Assembly (NCBI RefSeq): GCF_020510685.1
Contig: NZ_CP075185.1
Coordinates: forward strand, 310,001 to 374,000
Length of the DNA: 64,000 nucleotides
Origin: Dechloromonas denitrificans
GTDB lineage: Bacteria > Pseudomonadota > Gammaproteobacteria > Burkholderiales > Rhodocyclaceae
Direction of reading: 5' to 3'
Below are positions 44,042 to 53,124 of this stretch, in pieces. Made by a program: the position numbers and the translations under genes. Numbering within the stretch: position 1 is the first letter of the stretch; every line of letters begins with the position of its first letter. The notes under the pieces are model-generated. The model saw only the letters and a list, made by a program, of their open reading frames with translations, was not told the origin of the DNA and did not search any database.

Positions 44042-44920
44042 ATGAAACGCGTTCTACTCTTCCTTGCTACCAATCTTGCCGTAATGCTGGTCCTCAGTCT
44101 GGTCACCAGCCTGCTCGGCGTCAATCGCTTCCTGACCGCCAACGGCCTCAATCTTGGCATGCTGCTCGTCTTCGCTGCCGTGATCGGCTTCGGCGGCTCC
44201 TTCATTTCGCTGCTGATGTCGAAAATGATGGCCAAGTGGAGCACCGGGGCGCGCGTCATCGAGTCGCCGAGCAGTTCGACCGAGGTCTGGCTGGTCGATA
44301 CCGTGGCCCGTCTGGCCGAACGGGCCGGCCTGCCGATGCCGGAAGTGGCGATTTACGATGGCGAGCCGAACGCTTTCGCTACCGGCGCCAGCAAAAACAG
44401 TTCGCTGGTTGCCGTGTCCACCGGCTTGCTCGCCAGCATGACGCGGGAAGAGGCGGAAGCGGTGCTGGCCCATGAGATTGCCCACATCGCCAACGGCGAC
44501 ATGGTGACGCTGACCTTGATCCAGGGCGTCGTGAACACTTTCGTCATCTTCCTGTCGCGGGTCGTCGGCTATCTGGTCGATTCCTTCCTGCGCAAGAACG
44601 ACCAGGAGAGTAGCGGCCCCGGCATCGGCTACATGGTGACCAGCATGATCTGCGAAGTGGTGTTCGGTGTTCTGGCCAGCATCATCGTCGCCTGGTTCTC
44701 GCGGCAGCGCGAGTTTCGGGCCGATGCCGGGGCGGCGCAGTTGATGCGTTCGCCGTTGCCGATGCAGAACGCGCTGCGTCGCCTGGGCAATCTGCACACC
44801 GAACCCCTGCCGCAGAACATGGCGGCCTCAGGGATCGCCGGTGGTCAGGGCTGGATGGCACTGTTTTCGACCCATCCACCGCTGGAAGAGCGTATCGCTG
44901 CGCTGGCCCAGTCGCGCTGA
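44042..44920 (+). CDS. htpX: Membrane zinc metalloprotease HtpX
   Basis: A 292-residue M48 protease with two N-terminal membrane segments ([20 protein letters not shown] and following), the zinc motif HEIAH (H144, E145, H148) and two further hydrophobic stretches. HtpX degrades misfolded membrane proteins alongside FtsH and is often heat or Cpx induced. The C-terminal zinc ligand region [13 protein letters not shown] is present. TTTAGGAG precedes the start. It is followed 16 bp later by the metal-efflux operon but is functionally separate. Confidence 0.95.
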   Translation: MKRVLLFLATNLAVMLVLSLVTSLLGVNRFLTANGLNLGMLLVFAAVIGFGGSFISLLMSKMMAKWSTGARVIESPSSSTEVWLVDTVARLAERAGLPMPEVAIYDGEPNAFATGASKNSSLVAVSTGLLASMTREEAEAVLAHEIAHIANGDMVTLTLIQGVVNTFVIFLSRVVGYLVDSFLRKNDQESSGPGIGYMVTSMICEVVFGVLASIIVAWFSRQREFRADAGAAQLMRSPLPMQNALRRLGNLHTEPLPQNMAASGIAGGQGWMALFSTHPPLEERIAALAQSR

Positions 44921-44936
44921 GCGGGTGCTGAAAGGC

Positions 44937-46199
44937 ATGCGAGTTAGCCAATACAAAACCATGATGCGCTGCACAAAATTAATCGCTCTCGGACTGGGCT
45001 TGAGCGCCAGCCTCGCCTTCGCCCAGCCGGCCTATGACCTGCCGCATCTGGAAGCGTTGGCCATGGAATCGAGCCGGGCGGTTCTCGCCGCCCGCGATCA
45101 GGTAACGGCGGCACGTTCGGCGATCGACAGCGCCGGCGCCTTCGCCAATCCCGAAGTCGAGTTCCTCGCCGGTACGGCACGTTCGCGAGGGGCGGCCGGT
45201 AATCCGGGCGATGCCCGCAGCCTGACCTTGACCCAGCCGCTCGACATGCCGTGGCGTCGGGTAGCCCGGATCGGTGCGGCCGAGGCCGGGCTGGATGTCA
45301 CCGTGGCGGCCACACGGGCTTTCGAGGCCGACATCCTGGCCCGTCTGCGCATGCGTTACTTCGAAGTGTTGCGGCGTCAGGTCGAGTTGCAGAACGCCTT
45401 GGAGGATGCCGCGCTGATGGACGATGTGCGCTCGCGGATTGCCTTGCGCGTCGAGGTCGGCGAGGCGCCGCGTTTCGAGCTGATCAAGGCCGATGCGGAA
45501 ATGCTGATGGCCCGGAAAACCGCCCAGGCGGCGGGCTTTCGCGTTGAGCAGTCGCGCTCCTTGCTGCGCCAGGCGGTCGGCAATGCGCTGCCGGCTGACT
45601 TTACGCTGAGCGGGCGGCTCAGGGATGTGCCCGATCTGCCGCCGCTGCCCGGCCTGAGCAAGCAACTGGCGGAAAACAGCCCCGATTTGGCGCGGGCCCG
45701 TGCCGAAATGCGCCGCGCCCAGCGTCAGCTTGATTTCGAGAAAGCCCAGCGCTGGCCCAACCTGGCGCTGAAAGCCAGCGTCGATGAGGACCCCGATATG
45801 CGCACCTCGAAGTTCGGCGTCGTCGTCTCGATCCCGCTCTGGGATCGGCGGCGCGGACCAGTCGGCGAAGCGGCGGCGCAACTGGCGCGGAGCCGCAACG
45901 AGTTGGAGGCCCAGGAGTTTTCGCTGGGCCAGGCGTTGCAGGTGGCCTATCAGCAATATGAAATCGCCGAGGCGCAGGTCACCGCGCTGGAAGGCGGCAT
46001 CGTCAAGCAGGCCCAGGCGGCCCTGAAGGTGGCCGAATCGGCCTACCGCTTTGGCGAGCGCGGTTTCCTTGAAGTGCTTGATGCCCAGCGCGTTTATCGC
46101 GCGGCGCGTTCCGAATTGATTGCGGCTGCCTACGAACTGGCAGCGGCCTGGGTTGATATTGAAAGGCTGCGGGCGACTCCCGGAGAAAAAACAGAATGA
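44937..46199 (+). CDS. CzcC-like outer membrane efflux protein (TolC family)
   Basis: A 420-residue outer-membrane factor with signal peptide (LIALGLGLSASLAFAQ) and two outer membrane efflux repeats of long coiled helices (LARARAEMRRAQRQLDFEKA and EVLDAQRVYRAARSEL). CzcC-type members form the outer channel of heavy-metal RND pumps. The start is uncertain: ATG at 44937, or ATG at 44961/44964 directly before the signal peptide; neither has a good ribosome site. The next gene overlaps its stop by 4 bp. Confidence 0.87.
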   Translation: MRVSQYKTMMRCTKLIALGLGLSASLAFAQPAYDLPHLEALAMESSRAVLAARDQVTAARSAIDSAGAFANPEVEFLAGTARSRGAAGNPGDARSLTLTQPLDMPWRRVARIGAAEAGLDVTVAATRAFEADILARLRMRYFEVLRRQVELQNALEDAALMDDVRSRIALRVEVGEAPRFELIKADAEMLMARKTAQAAGFRVEQSRSLLRQAVGNALPADFTLSGRLRDVPDLPPLPGLSKQLAENSPDLARARAEMRRAQRQLDFEKAQRWPNLALKASVDEDPDMRTSKFGVVVSIPLWDRRRGPVGEAAAQLARSRNELEAQEFSLGQALQVAYQQYEIAEAQVTALEGGIVKQAQAALKVAESAYRFGERGFLEVLDAQRVYRAARSELIAAAYELAAAWVDIERLRATPGEKTE

Positions 46200-47335
46200 A
46201 AAATGCGTTGGTTTTACTGTTGAGCGCGGCGCTGCTGCTTGGCTGCGACAAGGAGGATGCGCCAGGGGCCGCCGCCCCGGTTGCCGATCCGGCGGTCGTC
46301 ACACCGGCCCCGGAACTGTTGGCGCAGCTCAAGCTGCACCAGGTCACTACCGAGCCGGTCGCGGAAACCTTGCGGGTGGCCGGGAAGATCGATTTTGACG
46401 AACAGCGTCTGGCGCGGATCGGGGCGACGGTAACCGGGCGGGTCACCCAGATCGACGCCCTGCTTGGCCAAGCGGTCAAAAAGGGCGAGGTCCTGGCGCG
46501 CCTGAACAGCAGTGAACTGTCCAGTCAGCAATTGGCCTACCTCAAGGCGCGCGCCCAGCTCGAACTGAACCGGCGCAACGCCGAACGGGCGAAGGCGCTG
46601 TTCCAGGCCGATGTGATCGGAGCCGCTGAACTGCAGCGGCGCGAAAGCGAACACCAGATTTCGCTGGCCGAAACCCGGGCCGCCGCCGACCAGTTGCAAT
46701 TGCTCGGCGTCAGCCCGGCGGCCATCGACCGTTTGGCCAAGCAGGGCGCCGTCGATTCGGTGACGCCGGTGGTGGCCAGCCTGGGCGGCGTGGTTGTCGA
46801 ACGCAAGCTGGCGCAGGGACAGGTTGTGCAGCCGGCCGATGCCTTGTTTGTCGTCGCCGACCTGACCCGGTTGTGGGCGGTGGCCCAGGTGCCGGAGCAG
46901 CAGGTCAGCCAGGTCAAGACCGGGCAGATCGTCAACATCGAAGTGCCGGCGCTGGGTAATGAGAAGCTGGTCGGCAAGCTGATTTTCGTCGGCCAGACGA
47001 TCGATCCGGACACCCGGACCGTGCTGGTGCGGACCGAACTCGACAATGCCGATGGCCGTTTGAAGCCGGCCATGCTGGCCACCATGCTGATCGAGGCGAA
47101 GGCCGTCGACCGCCTGGTCGTGCCGGCCAGCGCCGTGGTGCGCGAGAACGACGAAGACCACGTCTTCGTTGCCGAGGCGAATGGGGCATTCCGGCTGCTC
47201 AAGGTCAAGCTGGGGCCGGAGCAGGGCGGACGGCGGGTCGTGCTGTCCGGCCTGAAAGGCCAGGAAAAGCTGGTCATCGACGGCGCTTTCCACCTGAACA
47301 ACGAGCGTAATCGCAAGGAAATGGAGGGCGCGTGA
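46196..47335 (+). CDS. CzcB-like RND efflux periplasmic adaptor lipoprotein
   Basis: A 379-residue membrane fusion protein. The N-terminus has a lipobox (LLLGC) and the body has a biotinyl-lipoyl-like half (GRVTQIDALLGQAVKKGEVL), a helical hairpin (LELNRRNAERAKALF) and a beta-barrel plus a MacA/CusB-type C-terminal region. No His-rich metal-binding N-terminus such as that of CzcB is visible. It links the outer channel at 44937 with the pump at 47332. Both ends overlap neighbours by 4 bp. Confidence 0.88.
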   Translation: MKNALVLLLSAALLLGCDKEDAPGAAAPVADPAVVTPAPELLAQLKLHQVTTEPVAETLRVAGKIDFDEQRLARIGATVTGRVTQIDALLGQAVKKGEVLARLNSSELSSQQLAYLKARAQLELNRRNAERAKALFQADVIGAAELQRRESEHQISLAETRAAADQLQLLGVSPAAIDRLAKQGAVDSVTPVVASLGGVVVERKLAQGQVVQPADALFVVADLTRLWAVAQVPEQQVSQVKTGQIVNIEVPALGNEKLVGKLIFVGQTIDPDTRTVLVRTELDNADGRLKPAMLATMLIEAKAVDRLVVPASAVVRENDEDHVFVAEANGAFRLLKVKLGPEQGGRRVVLSGLKGQEKLVIDGAFHLNNERNRKEMEGA

Positions 47336-50300
47336 TCGAGTCACTAGTTCGTGCGGCGCTCAAGCAGCGCCTGATTGTCGTCGTCATCGCCATCGTGCTT
47401 TTTGTGTTTGGTATGGATGCCGCACGCAAGCTGTCGGTTGATGCCTTCCCCGATGTCACCAATGTCCAGGTCCAGATCGCCACCGAGGCGCAAGGGCGCT
47501 CGCCGGAAGAGGTCGAGCGCTTTGCCACCGTGCCGCTCGAAGTGGCGATGACCGGCCTGCCCGGGCTGGAGGAAATGCGCTCCTTGAACAAGCCGGGCCT
47601 GTCGCTGATCACCCTGGTCTTCAACGACAAGACGGATGTCTATTTTGCCCGCCAGTTGGTCATGGAGCGCCTGCTCGAAGTCGGTTCGCGCCTGCCGCAG
47701 GGCATCACGCCAGTGCTCGGGCCGGTGTCGACCGGCCTCGGCGAGGTCTATCAATACACGCTGGAACGCCCGGACGATGGCGACCGGACCTTGACGCCGG
47801 AAGAGCTGATGCAGCGCCGGATTGCCCAGGATTGGGTGGTCCGGCCGTTGTTGCGCTCGATTCCCGGGGTGGCCGAGATCAACTCCCAGGGTGGCTATGC
47901 CAAGCAGTACCAGGTGCTGGTCAACCCCGACAAGTTGCGCCATTACGGCTTGTCGGTGGCTGATGTCTATCAGGCGGTCGGGCGCAACAACGCCAATGCC
48001 GGCGGCGGTGTGCTGCCGCAATTCGCCGAGCAGTACCTGATTCGCGGCGTCGGCCTGGTCCGTGACCTGGAAGACCTGCGCGCCATCGTGCTGCGCGAAA
48101 AGGACGGTGTGCCGGTCTATGTCCGCGATGTCGCGGAAGTGGAGATCGGCCACGAGGTGCGCCAGGGCGCGGTGATCAAGAATGGGGTGACCGAGGCGGT
48201 TGGCGGTGTGGTGATGATGACCGCCGGCGGCAACGCCAAGGCGGTGGTCGGCCTGATCAAGGCGCGAGTCGATGAGATCAACGCCAAGGGCATGTTGCCG
48301 GATGGCCTGAAAATCACCGCCTACTACGACCGTTCCGAACTCGTCGATGCCGCCTTGTGGACCGTCACCAAGGTCTTGCTGGAAGGCGTCGTGCTCGTCG
48401 TCGTCGTGCTGTTCCTCTTCCTCGGCGATGTCCGCTCCTCGCTGATCGTCGTCGCCACCCTGGTGCTGACGCCGCTGCTGACCTTCATGGCGATGAACCA
48501 GTTGGGCATTTCGGCCAACCTGATGTCGCTGGGCGGTCTGGCGATCGCCATCGGTCTGATGGTCGATGGTTCGGTGGTGGTGGTCGAGAATGCCTTCCTC
48601 CAGCTCGGCCGTCAGGCCAAGTCCGGCGAAAGCCAGCTGCGGGTGATATTGCGGGCGGTGGTCGAAGTTGCGACGCCGGTCATCTTCGGTGTCGGCATCA
48701 TCATCCTGGTGTTCCTGCCGCTGATGACGCTGCAGGGCATGGAAGGCAAGATGTTTGCGCCGCTCGCCTACACCATTGCCATTGCGCTGGGCATTTCGCT
48801 GATCCTGTCGATGACCCTGACGCCGGTGATGTCGACCTACCTGCTCAAGCCGCCGGTCCATGATGGCGATCACGACACCAAGCTGATCGCCGCGATGAAG
48901 AAGCGCTACATGAAGCTGCTGCACTGGACGCTGGGCAACGAGAAGAAGACCGTTACCCTGGCTGTCGCGGCTTTCGTCGCGACGGTCGGCGTCCTGCCCT
49001 TCCTCGGCACCGCCTTCATTCCGGAAATGAAGGAAGGCTCGGTGGTGCCCGGCATCAACCGGGTGCCGAACATCTCCCTCGACGAATCGATCAAGATGGA
49101 AATGGAGGCGATGCGCTTGGTCATGCAGGTGCCCGGCGTCAAATCGGCGGTCTCCGGCGTCGGTCGGGGTGAGTCGCCGGCCGATCCGCAGGGGCCGAAC
49201 GAATCGACCCCCATCGTCAGCCTGAAGCCGCGCAGCGAGTGGCCGTCCGGTTGGAACCAGGACGATATTCAGGATGCCATGCGCGACAAGCTGAAAGCCT
49301 TGCCCGGCGTGCAGATTGTCATGGCCCAGCCGATTTCTGACCGGGTCGACGAAATGGTGACCGGGGTTCGTTCGGACATTGCCGTCAAGGTGTTTGGCGA
49401 CGATCTCGATCAACTGCGAAAAATTGCCGGCCAGATCGGCAAGGTGGCGCAGGCGCTGCCCGGCGCGCAGGATCTGCGCATCGAGCGGATCAGCGGCCAG
49501 CAGTATCTGTCGGTCGAAATCGACCGGCAGGCCATTGCCCGGCTCGGCATCAACGTCTCGGATGTCAACGATCTGCTGGAAACGGCGATTGGTGGCAAGG
49601 TGGCGACGGAAATCTTCGAAGGCGAGCGCCGCTTTCCCGGGGTCGTTCGCCTGCCGGAGCGCTTCCGGAATAATGTCGAGGCGATCTCGAACGTCCTGAT
49701 CACCTCGCCGAACGGCGCCCAGGCCCGCCTGGCCGACGTCGCGCAAATCAAGGTGATGGACGGTCCGGCCCAGATTTCGCGTGAACTCGGCAAGCGTCGC
49801 ATTGTCGTCGGTGTTAACGTCAAGGATCGCGACCTCGGCAGTTTCGTCGCCGAGCTGCAGCAAAAAGTCGGGCAGGAGATCAAGTTGCCGGAAGGCTATT
49901 ACCTCGAGTGGGGCGGTCAGTTCCAGAACATGGAGCGGGCGCTGGGCCACCTGACGGTGATTATCCCGATCACCATTGCGGCCATTTTCTTCCTGCTGTT
50001 CCTGCTCTTCAATTCGCTGCGTTTCGCCACGCTGATCATTACCGTACTGCCCTTCGCCTCGATCGGCGGCATCGTCGGTCTGTTCGTCAGCCGGGAATAC
50101 CTGTCGGTGCCGGCCTCGGTCGGCTTCATCGCGCTGTGGGGCATCGCCGTGCTCAACGGTGTCGTGCTCGTCTCGTATATTCGCGGCTTGCGTCAGGAAG
50201 GACGCACCGTGCGTGAGGCGGTGATCGAAGGGGCATCGCTGCGTTTCCGGCCGGTGATGATGACGGCAACCGTCGCCATGCTTGGCCTGATTCCCTTCCT

Positions 50301-50442
50301 GTTCTCCAACGGGCCGGGTTCGGAAGTGCAGCGGCCGCTGGCGATTGTCGTCATCGGCGGGCTGATCACCTGCACCTTGCTGACGCTGCTGGTTTTGCCA
50401 ACCATTTACCGCTGGTTTGACGATGAGGAGGTCGAAGCATGA
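47332..50442 (+). CDS. CzcA/CusA-type heavy-metal RND efflux pump
   Basis: A 1036-residue proton-driven RND pump with the heavy-metal family opening (LSVDAFPDVTNVQVQIATEA) and twelve membrane segments in two halves. In TM4 the sequence is AIGLMVDGSVVVVEN: D412 and E419 are present, but the first of the three acidic positions typical of CzcA (DFG) is Ala406, as in copper/silver CusA. The DGS that follows is CzcA-like rather than the CusA DAA. Substrate assignment is therefore uncertain. The P-II-like gene overlaps its stop by 4 bp. Confidence 0.92.
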   Translation: MIESLVRAALKQRLIVVVIAIVLFVFGMDAARKLSVDAFPDVTNVQVQIATEAQGRSPEEVERFATVPLEVAMTGLPGLEEMRSLNKPGLSLITLVFNDKTDVYFARQLVMERLLEVGSRLPQGITPVLGPVSTGLGEVYQYTLERPDDGDRTLTPEELMQRRIAQDWVVRPLLRSIPGVAEINSQGGYAKQYQVLVNPDKLRHYGLSVADVYQAVGRNNANAGGGVLPQFAEQYLIRGVGLVRDLEDLRAIVLREKDGVPVYVRDVAEVEIGHEVRQGAVIKNGVTEAVGGVVMMTAGGNAKAVVGLIKARVDEINAKGMLPDGLKITAYYDRSELVDAALWTVTKVLLEGVVLVVVVLFLFLGDVRSSLIVVATLVLTPLLTFMAMNQLGISANLMSLGGLAIAIGLMVDGSVVVVENAFLQLGRQAKSGESQLRVILRAVVEVATPVIFGVGIIILVFLPLMTLQGMEGKMFAPLAYTIAIALGISLILSMTLTPVMSTYLLKPPVHDGDHDTKLIAAMKKRYMKLLHWTLGNEKKTVTLAVAAFVATVGVLPFLGTAFIPEMKEGSVVPGINRVPNISLDESIKMEMEAMRLVMQVPGVKSAVSGVGRGESPADPQGPNESTPIVSLKPRSEWPSGWNQDDIQDAMRDKLKALPGVQIVMAQPISDRVDEMVTGVRSDIAVKVFGDDLDQLRKIAGQIGKVAQALPGAQDLRIERISGQQYLSVEIDRQAIARLGINVSDVNDLLETAIGGKVATEIFEGERRFPGVVRLPERFRNNVEAISNVLITSPNGAQARLADVAQIKVMDGPAQISRELGKRRIVVGVNVKDRDLGSFVAELQQKVGQEIKLPEGYYLEWGGQFQNMERALGHLTVIIPITIAAIFFLLFLLFNSLRFATLIITVLPFASIGGIVGLFVSREYLSVPASVGFIALWGIAVLNGVVLVSYIRGLRQEGRTVREAVIEGASLRFRPVMMTATVAMLGLIPFLFSNGPGSEVQRPLAIVVIGGLITCTLLTLLVLPTIYRWFDDEEVEA

Positions 50443-50774
50443 AAGAAATCAAGGCGGTTATCCGCCCCAACAAACTGTCCGCATTGCGTGACGCGCTGGT
50501 TTCCCTGCCCGGTTTTCCCGGCATGACGGTTACCCGCGTCGAAGGTTGCAGTGCGCCATCGCGCCATGTGGCAAGGCATACGATCAAGGAGGTGCTGACC
50601 GATTACACCGCCAAGGTGCGGATCGAGATCGTTGCTCCCGACGATGTCGCCGAAGCCATTTTCCAGCGGATTACCGAGGTCGCCCAGACCGGCCATTATG
50701 GTGATGGCCTGGTCTGGATCACCGAACTTGAGAAGGCCGCTTTCATTTTCAAGAGCACGCCAGGCGCAGATTAG
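50439..50774 (+). CDS. P-II-like regulatory protein of the metal-efflux group
   Basis: A 111-residue P-II-fold protein (MKEIKAVIRPNKLSALRDAL, ending TGHYGDGLVWITELEKA). It keeps the B-loop-like TGHYGDG region that holds ATP in GlnB/GlnK, but the T-loop segment (SAPSRHVARHTIKEV) lacks the uridylylated Tyr51 and has extra His residues. Such P-II relatives adjacent to CusA/CzcA pumps have been reported as a separate subgroup. Position (ATGA overlap with the pump) suggests a role in sensing or gating metal export (inference). Confidence 0.85.
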   Translation: MKEIKAVIRPNKLSALRDALVSLPGFPGMTVTRVEGCSAPSRHVARHTIKEVLTDYTAKVRIEIVAPDDVAEAIFQRITEVAQTGHYGDGLVWITELEKAAFIFKSTPGAD

Positions 50775-50899
50775 TACTGCATGTTTTTTCGGTGTATTAC
50801 TTTCGTGATATGTGAAGCTTTTCACGCTGGGATTCGCCAGGCATTTGTACACTCGACAGCTGTTCATGTCCCGATTTGGGTGGGCGGCTTGTCGAGTTT

Positions 50900-51820
50900 A
50901 TGGAAAATGTACTGAATCCTGGCGCCAGCCTTACGCTGATGTCGCCGACCGAATTGCAGGAAGGCGTCGCCAGCCTTTCGCGTGGGGCCTATTTCAAAGA
51001 GGCCTCGTTCGAGATGACGCTGAGCATCCTCACCGAGTCCGCGGCGCAGATGTCGGGCATCGAGCGGGTCAGCATCTGGGCGTTGACCGATCAGCAGCAG
51101 GAATTGCGCTGCCTGGATCTCTATGAATTGGCCGGGCGCCGGCACAGTCGCGGCGAGGCGGTGCGGGCCAGCCGCTATCCGCGCTATTTCATCGATTTGA
51201 GCAGTGCGAACTGCATTTCCGCCGACGACGCCAGCTTGCATCCATCGACCGCCGAGTTCGCCGGCGATTATCTGGCCAAGCACAAAATAACCGCCATGCT
51301 CGATACGCCGATACATATCCGCGGCGAGTTGCAGGGCGTTTTTCGCCTCGAACAGGTCGGCTCGCGCCAGCCCTGGGCAACGGCCCACCGGCTCTTTGCC
51401 CATGCCGTGGCGAATCTGGTGACGCTGGCGCTGGTCGAGTATGAAGCCGACGAGGCGCGGCGTTTGGCGGCGAGCGCCAAGGAGCGCCTGGAGGCGGTAT
51501 TCAGTGCCTCACGGGATGCCCTGTTGCTGTCCGATGGGGAAAGCGGGGTGATTCTCGATGCCAATCGTCAGGCGGAAAAGCTGTTTGGCTGCGCGCGTCG
51601 CGAACTGGTCGGGCGGCATCACCGGCAATTGCATCCGGAATCGGTCGCGGCGAAAGCGGCTCGCGAGTTTCAACGGGTCCTTGATGGGCTGGGCGATGCC
51701 GTGCAGCTCTCGGAAATCAAGCGTAGCGACGGCACGGTCCAGGCGGTCGAAATCACCACTGAAGTCGCCGATCTCAGCGACGGCCGGCGCCTGGCGCTCG
51801 GCATTTTTCGCCAGGTTTAG
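50900..51820 (+). CDS. GAF-PAS sensory protein without an output domain
   Basis: A 306-residue cytosolic protein. The GAF domain is at about residues 25-180 (LTESAAQMSGIERVSIWAL, LDTPIHIRGELQGVFRLEQ) and the PAS domain at about 195-300 (RLEAVFSASRDALLLSD, GVILDANRQAEKLFGCARRE, SDGTVQAVEIT). No kinase, GGDEF, EAL or DNA-binding segment follows, so the protein may act by protein contact. The ATG at 50900 is chosen; a TTG at 50876 is possible. It ends with a 4-bp overlap against the convergent Hpt-like gene. Confidence 0.8.
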   Translation: MENVLNPGASLTLMSPTELQEGVASLSRGAYFKEASFEMTLSILTESAAQMSGIERVSIWALTDQQQELRCLDLYELAGRRHSRGEAVRASRYPRYFIDLSSANCISADDASLHPSTAEFAGDYLAKHKITAMLDTPIHIRGELQGVFRLEQVGSRQPWATAHRLFAHAVANLVTLALVEYEADEARRLAASAKERLEAVFSASRDALLLSDGESGVILDANRQAEKLFGCARRELVGRHHRQLHPESVAAKAAREFQRVLDGLGDAVQLSEIKRSDGTVQAVEITTEVADLSDGRRLALGIFRQV

Positions 51821-52566
51821 GCGTCGACCAACGCAATCGCCGCAGTCAATTGGCGCAGGCTCTCGTTGATCCGCCGGCGGGCGGCATCGTTGTCGAGATC
51901 AAGTTCACTGCCGACGAGATCGGCCAGTTGGCGCCCCTGATGCATGAGGCCGTAGAGTTCGAGATGCTCCGCCTGCTGGGCGATCTGCGTCGCTGCACTC
52001 TTCAGTGCATAGGCATCGGGCGGTAGGGCAGCCAGCGCGTCATGCATCTGTTCGATGTGTTCCCGGGCTTCCTCGGCAAACAAGTGGTCGAGCACCGCTG
52101 AGCGCTCGCCGGCTTCCGGGCGCACGCTCAGCGTCGCCTCCAGTCGCTGGGCGAAATGACGGGCGCGCTCGGCAAAAACCTTGTGTTCCAGACCGCCTGC
52201 TTCGCCGAGACACTCGATGGTCGCGGTCAGTGCCGCAATCAGGCGCGGGGCAGTCGTCCGTTCCAGCTGATCGGCGGCGCTGGCCAGCGCTTCACCCAGG
52301 CGCAGGCAGTCGGCATCGGCGGTTTCCAGCGCCACGCCATAGAGCGCAAAAATGGCGCTGCGCACTGCGCTGCCATCGTCGCGGTAGCGATCCGACCAGG
52401 CCTGGGCGAGACAACCGCAAGCGGCAATCCAGTGCTCGTTGAGCTTTTCATCGAAACGCAGTGGCTGTGGTTTGGCCAGCCAGGGCAGGATGGCGGCGGT
52501 CGCCTCCAGGGTGGGGGCGAGCGCCGCGCGGGTTTCCTCGAGATCCTTCTCGGGGATGTCGGACAT
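51817..52566 (-). CDS. Helical protein with degenerate Hpt-like domain
   Basis: A 249-residue all-alpha acidic protein. Its C-terminal third resembles a histidine phosphotransfer domain (FAEEAREHIEQMHDALAALP, then YALKSAATQIAQQAEHLELYG), but the phosphorylatable His of the HxxKG motif is replaced (YALKS). The N-terminal two thirds are Ala/Leu/Glu helices of no recognised family. It could bind a receiver without phosphotransfer. It starts 8 bp after the VOC gene stop, so the two are probably co-transcribed. Confidence 0.65.
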   Translation of the reverse strand: MSDIPEKDLEETRAALAPTLEATAAILPWLAKPQPLRFDEKLNEHWIAACGCLAQAWSDRYRDDGSAVRSAIFALYGVALETADADCLRLGEALASAADQLERTTAPRLIAALTATIECLGEAGGLEHKVFAERARHFAQRLEATLSVRPEAGERSAVLDHLFAEEAREHIEQMHDALAALPPDAYALKSAATQIAQQAEHLELYGLMHQGRQLADLVGSELDLDNDAARRRINESLRQLTAAIALVDA

Positions 52567-52574
52567 GTCGATGA

Positions 52575-53051
52575 TTATTGCGCGGCCAGTTTGGCGAAGG
52601 CGGAAACAACTTCCGGCGGCGCCTGGACCAGTTCGATCAGTACGCCTTCGCCGCCGATCGGAAATTCTTCATTGCCCTTCGGGTGCAGAAAGGTGATGTC
52701 GAAGCCGGCGGCGCCCTTGCGGATGCCGCCCGGGGCGAAACGCACGCCATTGGCCGACAGCCATTCGACGGCCTTGGGCAGGTCGTCGATCCACAGGCCG
52801 ACGTGATTGAGCGGCGTGGTGTGCACGGCCGGTTTCTTTTCCGGGTCGAGCGGCTGCATCAGGTCGACTTCAACCTTGAACGGGCCGGTGCCCATGGCGC
52901 AGATGTCCTCGTCGACGTTCTCGCGCTCGGAAACGAAAGTGCTGGTGATTTCGAGGCCGAATTTCTCGACCCACAAGGTGCGGAGCTTTTCCTTGGAGGG
53001 GCCGCCGATGGCGATTTGCTGAATGCCGAGTACCTTGAACGGACGTTGCAT
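52575..53051 (-). CDS. VOC superfamily protein (glyoxalase/methylmalonyl-CoA epimerase-like)
   Basis: A 158-residue vicinal-oxygen-chelate protein made of two beta-alpha-beta-beta-beta modules: the first starts [19 protein letters not shown], the second [19 protein letters not shown] and ends [13 protein letters not shown] with the metal-ligand Glu. The HVGL His, Glu of IELVQ and a third ligand suggest a divalent metal site. Methylmalonyl-CoA epimerase is a candidate, given the CoA-ester theme, but lyases and dioxygenases share the fold. AGGAAT precedes the start. Confidence 0.8.
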   Translation of the reverse strand: MQRPFKVLGIQQIAIGGPSKEKLRTLWVEKFGLEITSTFVSERENVDEDICAMGTGPFKVEVDLMQPLDPEKKPAVHTTPLNHVGLWIDDLPKAVEWLSANGVRFAPGGIRKGAAGFDITFLHPKGNEEFPIGGEGVLIELVQAPPEVVSAFAKLAAQ

Positions 53052-53124
53052 GGCTTGATTCCTGTCGTGAATTGAAAGACCTAATCCATAATTATAAAGG
53101 CTGGGCGCCGCCTGGGAAGGCGCT

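Noticed and set aside
47344..49950. 868-codon minus-strand open frame opposite the metal pump, and similar long frames at 2431-4119, 4233-6041, 18993-20813, 22857-26078 and 62045-63919
   Set aside because: These are antisense to clear genes in GC-rich DNA. They have His/Arg/Asp-rich low-complexity composition without domains, and the real genes on the other strand have recognised motifs.
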